A stretch of 64,000 nt of DNA from Zygotorulaspora mrakii. Its lineage: Eukaryota; Ascomycota; Saccharomycetes; Saccharomycetales; Saccharomycetaceae. The notes under the pieces are model-generated. The model did not search any database. It was given only the letters and a program-made list of their open reading frames with translations, and was not told the DNA's origin. The stretch covers positions 930,001 to 994,000 of the forward strand of contig NC_050721.1 in NCBI RefSeq assembly GCF_013402915.1, given 5' to 3'. Positions within the stretch are counted from its first letter, which is position 1, and each line of letters opens with the position of its first letter. Shown here in pieces: positions 20,667 to 29,193 of this stretch. Position numbers and translations under genes: made by a program.

Positions 20667-21013
20667 AACGGACCAGTTTTCCAGAAGTGGCAATTGTAGT
20701 AACTAGGAAATTGATGTACTATTTAAAACTCTTTCTGCGCTCGTAGTAGATTTCAAACAGCCAAGGATTTTGGGAAGCTTGACTAGGCTAGGAATTATTA
20801 TCCGCTTAATTGTTTAGCAGATAGTAATACTTGTCAAGATTTTTATCTACTTTGTGGATTTTTCAAAATTTGTCATGTCTTCTTCCAAAGAGATATTAAT
20901 GATTCAAAATCATGCCAAAACTGAAAATTAAGTACTAAAGGGTAAAATCGAAAGATGATTTTGCATGGGAAAAAAAGCTTATATTTACAGATAGAGAGAA
21001 TATAATATTTTGA
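20667..21013. other. Intergenic region HSM3/TIM54 (second inversion breakpoint)
   Basis: This spacer holds the HSM3 promoter and the TIM54 3' end. HSM3 next to TIM54 is not expected from the ancestral order inferred from S. cerevisiae, so this is the right-hand end of the local inversion. AGTGGCAAT at 20686-20694 resembles the Rpn4 PACE element (GGTGGCAAA and variants). I see no repeat shared with the left breakpoint. Confidence 0.5.
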
Positions 21014-22381
21014 TTACTCCTCCTTTTTCTCATTATAGAGAGTTACATATTCAACGATTCTTGGATCATCTTTTAGGTCACTTGTCCATTCACTTTGACG
21101 CTTCAACCCCTCCTTTACCCAACTTTTTGGCCAATCATCTTCCTCTTCAATAGCCAACCCTAAGTCCTGTGGATGACTGAACGGCCTGATATTTTTCTGA
21201 ACAACGAGATCAGTTACAGCAGAGCAAACTTCTTCGCAGTAGTACCGTTTTCTATAAAACCTGTAAATTCTCTCCGGTATCTTCAAAAATCCTACGAGAT
21301 TTGGGACTGAGATTGCAAGAACAGGCTGATGAAGTAGAAGTGGTATATTGGTCTTTGGATCTCTTACCACAGAACTTTGACCCGAGAGTGATAGTTCGTG
21401 TGGTATTTCAACATTTGCGTAATCTGCCGGAGTGATGAAAGGCTTGGATATTTTTGATTTTGAGTCTTTTTCCGATTGTTTCTCTTCGGAGTGTTCCTCT
21501 TCAGAATGTTTCTCATCCTCATTTGCATTACTATCAGCACCTACATTTGGTTCCTCAGATTGACTTTCAGTAATAGTTTCACATGCCACATTTGTTTCAG
21601 CTGATTGTATCTGACTTGACTGCTTGTCATCAGCGTTCGCTACTCTCACTTTCACCGGAGCTTCTAATGGACCCAACAATCCTTCATGAAGACCAGTGAT
21701 GTACTCTTTATATGCACCTCTGCCTAAACATATCACACCACCACTCAATTCCGATGGAGTAAGTGAATCTGCTTCTGTTACAACAGGCTTATCTTTGCCA
21801 AGAAATGGACCAATAACATTTCTATAATCGAAATTTGCCTTGAATCTTTTTGCTTGCTCGGGGTCATATTCATCCAGGGGAATAAACTCATTTTTTGACG
21901 TGCCTTCGTGTGAAAGCGGCTTTTCTTGATTGCGGGCTTCCAAAAGTTGTCTCCTTACTGCTCTTACTCTATTGGCAACTTCGGTTCTTATCATGCCCTG
22001 CTTTTCTTCTTGAACAATTTCATAATCAACGCCCGCATAGTACAGGATTGGTTTAATATAACGTCTCCAGATCTTTAAAGAAGAATCTAAATAATCATTT
22101 GGTGGTGGTGCAATAAACACAGTAATTTTTCTTGGCCGTAAATTGACATCAATTGGTTCATTCGCCAGTGGTTTAACAATATCTTGATAATGGTTTCTAA
22201 TTTGTTTTTGTTTCTGCTTGTCGTACAGTATACCACTTACAGACACAGTCACCACTGACCAAAAAATCATCCAGTTTCTTGACGGTAATTTTAATGGTGG
22301 AATACCCATTGCTCTAAATGCAGGATTTGTATACCCAGGCTTCACCTTAGGTGGGACCCCATTTGGACTCAAGTTACTCAT
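21014..22381 (-). CDS. TIM54: Tim54, TIM22 inner-membrane translocase subunit
   Basis: A 455-residue mitochondrial inner-membrane protein of the TIM22 carrier-insertion complex. The N-terminus has KPGYTNPAFRAMGIPPLKLPSRNW followed at once by a single membrane span (MIFWSVVTVSVSGILY, about 34-50). The intermembrane-space part contains conserved ITVFIAPPPNDYLDSSLKIW, VICLGRGAYKEYITGLHEGLLGP and FYRKRYYCEEVCSAV. A Glu/Ser/Lys-rich low-complexity insert lies near residues 310-330. S. cerevisiae Tim54 is 478 aa. The open frame runs 35 codons upstream to a GTG with very Lys-rich content; the ATG at 22381 is chosen because MSNLSPNG leads into the conserved start. Confidence 0.95.
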   Translation of the reverse strand: MSNLSPNGVPPKVKPGYTNPAFRAMGIPPLKLPSRNWMIFWSVVTVSVSGILYDKQKQKQIRNHYQDIVKPLANEPIDVNLRPRKITVFIAPPPNDYLDSSLKIWRRYIKPILYYAGVDYEIVQEEKQGMIRTEVANRVRAVRRQLLEARNQEKPLSHEGTSKNEFIPLDEYDPEQAKRFKANFDYRNVIGPFLGKDKPVVTEADSLTPSELSGGVICLGRGAYKEYITGLHEGLLGPLEAPVKVRVANADDKQSSQIQSAETNVACETITESQSEEPNVGADSNANEDEKHSEEEHSEEKQSEKDSKSKISKPFITPADYANVEIPHELSLSGQSSVVRDPKTNIPLLLHQPVLAISVPNLVGFLKIPERIYRFYRKRYYCEEVCSAVTDLVVQKNIRPFSHPQDLGLAIEEEDDWPKSWVKEGLKRQSEWTSDLKDDPRIVEYVTLYNEKKEE

Positions 22382-22560
22382 GCCGCAGCCTCGTTTCAGT
22401 ATTATGTTGTATTGCCTCTTCGAATTTTTCTTGATTGCAGTTTTTTTTTTCACGTATAAGCGATGATGTTTTTTCTCTATTTTCACTTAAATAAGCTCTT
22501 AGATATATAAATGGATATAAACAAATGAGGCAAGAGAAGCGCAGATGAGGGCAGAAGAAA

Positions 22561-23250
22561 TCAATGACCCTTATCGCACTCGTCTTTCCATGCTAAGTTG
22601 AATCTGCCTTCAGGAACGATGTAGTTCGAAATCTTTTCCACAACTTCTTGTGGCGTATGGGCAACCTGAATAATTTCACCGTTCTTCTTACTGATGAAGC
22701 CTTGCTCAATACTGTGATTTATGAAGCTCAGTAAGCTGTCGTAAAATCCGTCAATATTAAAGAGAACGATCGGCTTGTCATGGATGCCCAATTGGGACCA
22801 GGTGATACACTCCATTATCTCTTCCAGCGTTCCGTAGCCACCTGGCATCGCGACATAGGCGTCACTTTCGTCCGCCATTTTCCTCTTTCTCGTGTGCATG
22901 TCTGGGACAATACAAGTCTCGCCATATTTTGATGATATTGGCGTTGCGCCCTGATGGTTATCAACCGATTCCTTCAACTTCGCGTTCCATTCCTCCTCGC
23001 TCACTGGCTCTCTCTCCTTGGACACGAGCGCATCTGGTATGACACCTAGAACCTTTCCGTCCACCTTTGGCCCCATTGCAGACGACGCAATAGTGCCCAT
23101 CAAACCCGTCGTGCCACCGCCGTAGACCAATCTCCATCCCAGCTTGTGAAACAGTTCCCCTAATTTGGCCGCTTGTTTCGCATACTTTTCATCGCTGCCA
23201 AAACTCGATCCACAGTACACACAAACCGAACTGATACTGCTAGAGGTCAT
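22561..23250 (-). CDS. LOG1: LOG-family phosphoribohydrolase (YJL055W-like)
   Basis: A 229-residue Rossmann-fold protein of the LOG (lysine decarboxylase-like) family, which cleaves the ribose-phosphate bond of nucleoside 5'-monophosphates; plant members release active cytokinins. The signature [10 protein letters not shown] (about 135-144) and the upstream MHTRKRKM are both present, as are GGGTTGLMG and CVYCGSSFG near the N-terminus. The S. cerevisiae homologue YJL055W is 245 aa and has been linked to tolerance of purine and pyrimidine analogues. The ATG at 23250 ([14 protein letters not shown]) is used; the frame continues ten codons to a TTG. It is divergent from ZAP1 across 1.2 kb. Confidence 0.93.
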   Translation of the reverse strand: MTSSSISSVCVYCGSSFGSDEKYAKQAAKLGELFHKLGWRLVYGGGTTGLMGTIASSAMGPKVDGKVLGVIPDALVSKEREPVSEEEWNAKLKESVDNHQGATPISSKYGETCIVPDMHTRKRKMADESDAYVAMPGGYGTLEEIMECITWSQLGIHDKPIVLFNIDGFYDSLLSFINHSIEQGFISKKNGEIIQVAHTPQEVVEKISNYIVPEGRFNLAWKDECDKGH

Positions 23251-23559
23251 TCTCCTTTGTCTCAAGTAATTGTCTATCAAACTAGAAAAAAAGAAACTAA
23301 ATCAAAAACTAGATGTAAAACAGCCTATATCCAACACTCACTAACACACCTCGTCTTTCGCTCTCTATATATATGTGAGGGAACTCTTGCAACCGCAGAC
23401 TTCTGGAACAAAAACTACTAGTGAGGTAAAATCGACATTAACGAGTCAATAACTGCCTGTTCCGCTCGCTGCTCCTATCGAAACACCTCTACCATGGGTC
23501 CATCCATATCTTGATCCTTATCCATATTCCTTCCGGTAGCTACTGTCTACGATTTCCAC

Positions 23560-23830
23560 GCTCGGGTTACCCGGGACCCCCTTTGTGTGAGACAAGCCGG
23601 CCGGGATCACCAGCGAGAAAATCAGATCCCGCCCGGCACGGGCGGATTAAGAAACCCGGACACGGGCTGCTCGGACAGGCCATTCCGGACACCACCGCCA
23701 CGCCCATGCACCCTGCTCATTCTCGGAACCCGTGCAGCCGGACGGAGCGCCGCTGCTACCATAGCAACCGGACACGACTGCCCCTCGTCCGCATGTGCCC
23801 CCACAACCGGACAAGAGGCCCAGCCACAAT
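23560..23830. other. GC-rich block with repeated CCGGAC
   Basis: By hand count about two thirds of the bases are G or C, against clearly AT-rich flanks and window. CCGGAC occurs five times on the + strand (23656, 23685, 23738, 23768, 23807) and TCGGAC once (23671), all in the same direction within about 160 bp. The cause is unknown: clustered binding sites for a CGG-recognising zinc-cluster factor, an inserted element, or a GC cluster are all possible. Confidence 0.6.
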
Positions 23831-23931
23831 TGCGTAGCACGTGCGATGGCGTTTCTGCATTTGATAACCCCTCAGGTTGCTTCATTTTTTTTTAATTCTT
23901 GGGCATCATATGGAGAGAGACAGACAGAGAA

Positions 23932-24000
23932 ACAGGAAGTGCACAGGACGTGGAACAGGAAGTGGAAGTGGAAGTGGAACAGGAAGTGGACAGGAAGAGT
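23932..24000. repeat. Degenerate GGAAGT/GGACAG tandem repeat
   Basis: A purine-rich stretch built from GGAAGT, GGAACA and GGACAG hexamers, with three direct GGAAGT-type units in its centre. It lies directly after the GC-rich block. It looks like a short degenerate minisatellite; the strand asymmetry (almost no C or T) is marked. Confidence 0.65.
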
Positions 24001-24435
24001 CCATAGACCACTTCATTGCAGTAATAATTCGGAGTGATGTAGCTTTGATCTATCGTGTAAATCGTTGACGGGTTTGTGAAATTTGTCTCCACTCAGCATC
24101 ACATTCAGTAGTCAAGAGTTCAAGTGTCTGTTAGGTGTAATTCAGTGTAGGTGTATTCTGTATACGTCCTCGCATAAGTGTGATTCCGATTACGTAAAAA
24201 TTGGGAAATCGTGAAATTGTGAAATTTTAGAATTGTGAAATTTCGGAAGCCTGATATCACAGCCCTGCTGAAACTTTTGGTATATTTTGAACCGGTTTGC
24301 ATTCTAATCTCGGACTGTGAAGACTGTAGCTCTGCTTATTCGAGGGAGCACTAGGCCGTTAGATAATCTACTAGGAAAAGTATATGGGACCATAGGCGAG
24401 GATAACCGACTATCGACACACACGCTCTCCCTTTG

Positions 24436-27378
24436 ATGTTAGATCCTGTGGAATTCCGTGCCGATAATGAGGTGCATCCAGAAGGAATCGTGCATGGTCA
24501 TATTCACAACTTTGACAACATGACCTTCATCCATGGTCATGTACATCACGGATTGCAAGAGGCAGCGGCAAGCTCAGATGTGGTGGGTGAACCACTTCAG
24601 ACGTCGGCGGTCGCTGTACCGACCACGACGGCTGCTACACCATTGCCTATAACACAACCGACTGACCGGATCAGCGAGCATTGCAAGACTGATCCTGATT
24701 GTCAGCATTTCGAGATCATAAACTATCACAGGAACGCCGATAGTTGTGGCAAAAAGCATCCAGTAGCAGCAAAAAGTGCACGGAGCTCGTCGTTTGGCTC
24801 CTCCATGTTCAGCGATGATTTTTTACTTTTGCCATCCAAGAAAAGAAAAATATTACAAAACAAGAGCGATAGCAGAGGCAATGGAAACAACAACAGCAGT
24901 ACCAACGGCACTACAAATAAGAGCGATCCGAATGCTGAAAATTGCGAATGTCATTCCAAGATTCTGGAAGTCTGTTGTGACGTAAAACATCCAGATGATC
25001 CATACAGCGCACAGAAGGATAAAGATGCAATAATCTACACGGGAATAGAAAACAATCCCTTACTGCACTCCGCACTTCACAACACAGGCAGCAATCAAGC
25101 GAATGGAAATGGCAAGAATAGCGGCGTTTATGCAAATGATAACAATAGTAATAAAAATAGTTATCAATATGCTGCAGGTATACCAGGCATACCAGAAATT
25201 AATTGTGATTTAACATGTGGACCAAGTTCGTACTATAAAGAAAAGGCAAATTCTAATTCAAACGCAAATTCAGTTTCAATTTCGACAAGTTCACAGAATG
25301 GAAGTGAAACTGAAAAGGAAGAAGAGGATATATTTGAAAAATTTTGCAAAGAATGTTTAAATTTGGGTCTTGAACAAAAATTGAATGGTAATGACAAGCT
25401 ATCATCACCGAGTAATAGTCACATTCACCATCATCATAATCATTATCACCATAAATGTTCAATGGATACTCCTTTATCCGCAAGTTCAACTTCAAGTAAT
25501 AATTCAATTAAAATTGAAAGTAACCCTAAACATGATGAAAGTATTCATGTACCGACAACGACAAATAATGTAAACAGTACATTATTTGATGTTGATGCAG
25601 TTACAAATAATGTTACACCATTACCGCATGGCAGATCGTGTCATGATCATATAGTAAACACTCAAATGGATCTGAAAATTTTAGATGATTTGTGTAATAT
25701 TTCGTCATTATATGAATTTCCATCAGCAAGTCATTTAAATCATCAAAACCATTCACACATTAACTCCAAAATTAAAGGTGAAAGTAATAACTCAATACCA
25801 CAGAAAAATAATGAAATTCCATCCGAAAGTATAAATTTACTAGAGTCATCCTTACGAGGTACAACAACAAATACACAAAATAACAAATCAAATCAATCGC
25901 ATCATCACCACATTGTTCAAATACATCCACCCTGCAAGCCATGTTGCTCAAACGTTAGCATGCAGCCTCAAATATCAGATAATGAATTCAATCTCATTGA
26001 TACAAATACTATTCCATATAACAATAAAAATTATAGTTACGAACGATCAACCTTACAGGAAGATACAATAGCAGAGGATTCAAATATATCAACACTTCCT
26101 AAATTCAATAATTCTCAAAAACCATCATTTGATTGGAATTTAACAGGTCAAGAAAATAACATTATTAATTTCAATTGGTCATTCAAAAACGAAGAAAATA
26201 ACATAAAATGTAAATGGGATCAATGTTCTGAAACTTATTCGACTTTACTTGATTTGCAAAAGCATATGCTGAGAGATCATGTCGGGGATGATTCTTCTCC
26301 GGATCTATCATGCTACTGGGAGGCTTGCAGTTTTGAAGGTGAGGATACATGTTCATTAATAAACCATATTAATGCCGATCATGGTATTAATTTTGGTATG
26401 AGAGTTGTTGACCCTAATTCTTTGCTGGAACAAAGAGACCCAGCCGAAATTCATAACCATAATAGTCAGGAATGTAATCACCATCACCATCCACAGGAAT
26501 ATGATCATGATCACGTTCACAACCACAATCATCAGAATTGTAATCACTATCACAATCCCAATCACCATGAGTCCTATCGCGAGCATCATAACCACATTCA
26601 TCTTAAGGAAGATCAACCTCAAGACCACAATTATGATTATATGCAATATCGCGATTTGCACTGCGATTATTGTGATACTGAAACCATGTCCTATAACCAA
26701 AATACTCAGAACAACGAACAACAAGATCCATTGGAAACTCCTGTACATAAGCACGATTGCTCATCACATCAGCATCGTCAGCAACCAAATCAGAAGGCTC
26801 CAATGATCCAAACGGATAGCAATGGTCCTATGAAACTGCAATGCAGATGGGGCACTTGTAGAGAAACTTTTGATTCTGCTGAAGCTTTGACTAATCATTT
26901 GGAGCAAGTTCATTTGACAAGAGGAAAATCTGAGTATCAGTGTCATTGGGAAGGTTGTAGTAAAAGATTTACCCAGAGACAAAAATTGGTTCGTCATTTA
27001 AAAGTACATTCGGGTTACAAGCCATATAAATGTTCAGTTTGCGCAAAGTGTTTTTCAAGTGATGATACTTTGACCCAACATATGAGAATTCATTCTGGTG
27101 AAAAACCATTCGAATGCCCAATTTGTGGTAAAAAATTCACCGTATCAAGTTCTTTAAAGATTCACATTAGAACGCATACTGGCGAGAAACCTTTGCAATG
27201 CAAGATTTGTGGTAAAAGATTCAATGAATCATCTAACCTAAGTAAGCATATGAAAACTCATCAAAAAAAATATAAATGTATTTTCTGTGCCAGAAGCTTT
27301 GAAACCCTGGATAGGTTCCAAGCTCATCAAAACAAATGCACTAAGGCGCACGAGAAGCGATACAAAGAAACTTCATGA
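24436..27378 (+). CDS. ZAP1: Zap1, zinc-responsive transcriptional activator
   Basis: A 980-residue C2H2 factor that senses zinc and activates uptake genes under deficiency. The N-terminus holds the conserved EGIVHGHIHNFDN (from residue 16). Two fingers of the CxWxxC type start at Cys592 and Cys626, matching the zinc-sensing ZF1-ZF2 pair of activation domain 2. Five DNA-binding fingers begin at Cys803, 836, 866, 894 and 922, joined by TGEKP-like linkers, and a further CxxC...H...HxxxxC-type module begins at Cys948. Between the pairs lies a very His-rich stretch (673-722, 19 His in 50 residues), with a smaller one at about 329-341. S. cerevisiae Zap1 is 880 aa. The ATG at 24436 is used; a TTG precedes it. 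It converges on EFM2 across 66 bp. Confidence 0.95.
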   Translation: MLDPVEFRADNEVHPEGIVHGHIHNFDNMTFIHGHVHHGLQEAAASSDVVGEPLQTSAVAVPTTTAATPLPITQPTDRISEHCKTDPDCQHFEIINYHRNADSCGKKHPVAAKSARSSSFGSSMFSDDFLLLPSKKRKILQNKSDSRGNGNNNSSTNGTTNKSDPNAENCECHSKILEVCCDVKHPDDPYSAQKDKDAIIYTGIENNPLLHSALHNTGSNQANGNGKNSGVYANDNNSNKNSYQYAAGIPGIPEINCDLTCGPSSYYKEKANSNSNANSVSISTSSQNGSETEKEEEDIFEKFCKECLNLGLEQKLNGNDKLSSPSNSHIHHHHNHYHHKCSMDTPLSASSTSSNNSIKIESNPKHDESIHVPTTTNNVNSTLFDVDAVTNNVTPLPHGRSCHDHIVNTQMDLKILDDLCNISSLYEFPSASHLNHQNHSHINSKIKGESNNSIPQKNNEIPSESINLLESSLRGTTTNTQNNKSNQSHHHHIVQIHPPCKPCCSNVSMQPQISDNEFNLIDTNTIPYNNKNYSYERSTLQEDTIAEDSNISTLPKFNNSQKPSFDWNLTGQENNIINFNWSFKNEENNIKCKWDQCSETYSTLLDLQKHMLRDHVGDDSSPDLSCYWEACSFEGEDTCSLINHINADHGINFGMRVVDPNSLLEQRDPAEIHNHNSQECNHHHHPQEYDHDHVHNHNHQNCNHYHNPNHHESYREHHNHIHLKEDQPQDHNYDYMQYRDLHCDYCDTETMSYNQNTQNNEQQDPLETPVHKHDCSSHQHRQQPNQKAPMIQTDSNGPMKLQCRWGTCRETFDSAEALTNHLEQVHLTRGKSEYQCHWEGCSKRFTQRQKLVRHLKVHSGYKPYKCSVCAKCFSSDDTLTQHMRIHSGEKPFECPICGKKFTVSSSLKIHIRTHTGEKPLQCKICGKRFNESSNLSKHMKTHQKKYKCIFCARSFETLDRFQAHQNKCTKAHEKRYKETS

Positions 27379-27444
27379 TTATTTATTTATATGTTTTTTA
27401 ATTCACGTTCAAAGAAACATATTCTCTGAATATTTGCGCTATAT

Positions 27445-28644
27445 TCACCAGTAGATCTCTTGATATAAATATTTCACCATCCCCCAGTCTTCCATTCCTT
27501 GATCCAACGTTTGATTTCGCACTGATAGATTATTTAATTCTAAAAGCTGCCACAGTGTTTCTCTTTCCTTGGAGTATTTATCTCTCACGGGAATTTCTAA
27601 GTAGCACACACCCTGATCACAAAGGAATTTAACAAGCATATCGACAACTAGCTTTGGGTGATTGGGGGAGTAGATTGGATCAGAAACAATAATGACGTCA
27701 AATTTTTCACTCGTGAACTTCTCCTCGAAACTATCTGTATTGGTCCAATCCAGAATACTCACGGTTGCCAAACTACCCAAAGCATTCGCTTCAACATTTT
27801 TTTGAAGGTTAGGGACAATTTCTGGCAAGTCTGTAAGAAACATTTCTATTACTTCACCCTCATTGAGTTCAATCCATTTACTGAGCCAAGAAATTCCAGC
27901 TAGCCCAGTACCTGAACCAAGTTCCAATACCCTCAATTTGAGACCGTGTCTTTGCGTGTGAATACTTTCAATCAGTTTTTGAGACAAAATGAATGATGAT
28001 CCCCATGTTTTCCAACCTAGATTGTCTGCTGTTAGAGATGGTTCAAAAATTTCTATTACTTTCGACAGTTTTTCGAAAGTGAACTTTCTTGACATCGCAG
28101 GCTGTGCAGACCGGCCACATCTTTCAGAAATTCTCATGGTCAGCTGTTTGACTATTTCTTCTTTTAATAAATCATCTTCGCTAGACTCTTGATAAAATTT
28201 CAACAGTGTTGTGTAATAATTCAACATCAACTCTTTAGAAATTCCATTGAGTAAGGGAATTTTTGAGCAAATACTGCTTTCTGAATTCAAACGAGTATTT
28301 CCCCAAAGCTTGTAGAATTCCATTAGCGTTTTCAAAAGACATGGTTCTATTCCTTTTTCGGTACAAATATTCGATACTATTTGTGTACCCTCAACAGAAC
28401 TGTGCTGACTGCAAAAGTTGACTTGATTGTCAGGTTTTAGCAATAGCAGCACGCATAAGATTGCTTTGGATGGTGCATGACGAGCCGATGGCAAATCTAG
28501 TACATCAATTAGTGAGTCCTCGTTACTCTCCTCATCAACATCATCGGTGCTTACAGTTTCTCGCGGTATGTCAACTGCAACCTCTGCTTCACCTCCGCAA
28601 AAAACATTCTGCTGAGGGGTATAGAGGTCTAGTGGATCGAACAT
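27445..28644 (-). CDS. EFM2: Efm2, elongation-factor lysine methyltransferase
   Basis: A 399-residue seven-beta-strand SAM methyltransferase (methyltransferase-16 family). Efm2 methylates a lysine of eEF2 (and eEF3 in some reports) in S. cerevisiae, where it is 419 aa. Motif I reads VLELGSGTGLAGI (about 233-245), with the acidic LTDLPEI at motif II and the post-strand VIVSDPIYSPNHP characteristic of this family. The N-terminal 140 residues are variable and helical. It starts at an ATG (MFDPLDLYTP). It is divergent from IKS1. Family assignment is firm; the choice of Efm2 over related methyltransferases rests on the position beside BIT61/BIT2 and ZAP1. Confidence 0.88.
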   Translation of the reverse strand: MFDPLDLYTPQQNVFCGGEAEVAVDIPRETVSTDDVDEESNEDSLIDVLDLPSARHAPSKAILCVLLLLKPDNQVNFCSQHSSVEGTQIVSNICTEKGIEPCLLKTLMEFYKLWGNTRLNSESSICSKIPLLNGISKELMLNYYTTLLKFYQESSEDDLLKEEIVKQLTMRISERCGRSAQPAMSRKFTFEKLSKVIEIFEPSLTADNLGWKTWGSSFILSQKLIESIHTQRHGLKLRVLELGSGTGLAGISWLSKWIELNEGEVIEMFLTDLPEIVPNLQKNVEANALGSLATVSILDWTNTDSFEEKFTSEKFDVIIVSDPIYSPNHPKLVVDMLVKFLCDQGVCYLEIPVRDKYSKERETLWQLLELNNLSVRNQTLDQGMEDWGMVKYLYQEIYW

Positions 28645-29193
28645 GGGTTGATGCCTTCAACAGAAGTGGGTTACGGAACCTCTTGTTTAATTTGTCTATA
28701 AGTGTAGTTCCAATATCTCACTACATCATCTCTTTCGAAAAATTTCAACAAACTTTGGATTTGCGTAAAAGAGGACAATCCAACGCATGATCACATCTCA
28801 TAATTAATCGACTTTTGACATGCTTTAATATCTTCACATCTCAAATGCAAACGCAGAATATTGGTTGGAAACTGGGTATCAATAAGCCTGCCGTTCTGAC
28901 TAAACGATATGTTGCAGTTTCGCGTTCCCACAATCTCATGTTTCTGCGCATAAACTGATCTAGAGCACAGACTAATTCAGAGCACCTAGAAGAAAACTCC
29001 ATGAAGACGTAAAAAAAGCAAACTATAGCTCAAGTACTTTACTGATTGAATAAAATGAATATAGATGGTATTAGCATATCTCCCACGTGACTTCCAAACT
29101 CCGTATTATGAAGGGAGGCGGCTTATTAAGTGGGGCAATTAGTGGTGATCTAAAGTTTTGAAGTTAACAATATATGCAAAGTTTGAGAGCGGC
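28645..29193. other. Divergent intergenic region EFM2/IKS1
   Basis: These 549 bp carry the promoters of both genes. A CACGTG E-box lies at 29084-29089, about 105 bp before the IKS1 ATG. I see nothing else I can name. Confidence 0.5.

Larger units (their letters stand above)
23251..24435. other. Long divergent intergenic region LOG1/ZAP1
   Basis: At nearly 1.2 kb this is the longest non-coding stretch here. It holds, in order, AT-rich sequence next to LOG1, a GC-rich block, a GGAAGT repeat, and AT-rich sequence with short GTGAAATT-type repeats (about 24208-24243) before the ZAP1 ATG. I looked for the zinc-responsive element ACCTTNAAGGT, through which S. cerevisiae ZAP1 activates itself, and did not see a good match. 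Several open frames cross the GC block on both strands, as expected from low stop-codon frequency in GC-rich DNA; none is recognisable. Confidence 0.6.

Noticed and set aside
23511..23895. Overlapping open frames of 60-108 codons on both strands across the GC-rich block before ZAP1.
   Set aside because: GC-rich DNA lacks stop codons by chance; the translations are Pro/Arg/Gly-rich in every frame and resemble no protein.
26356..26806. Frames of 132-133 codons on both strands over the ZAP1 His-rich region, hydrophobic on one strand.
   Set aside because: CAT/CAC repeats read out of frame give Ile/Met/Val-rich or Thr/Ile-rich artefacts.
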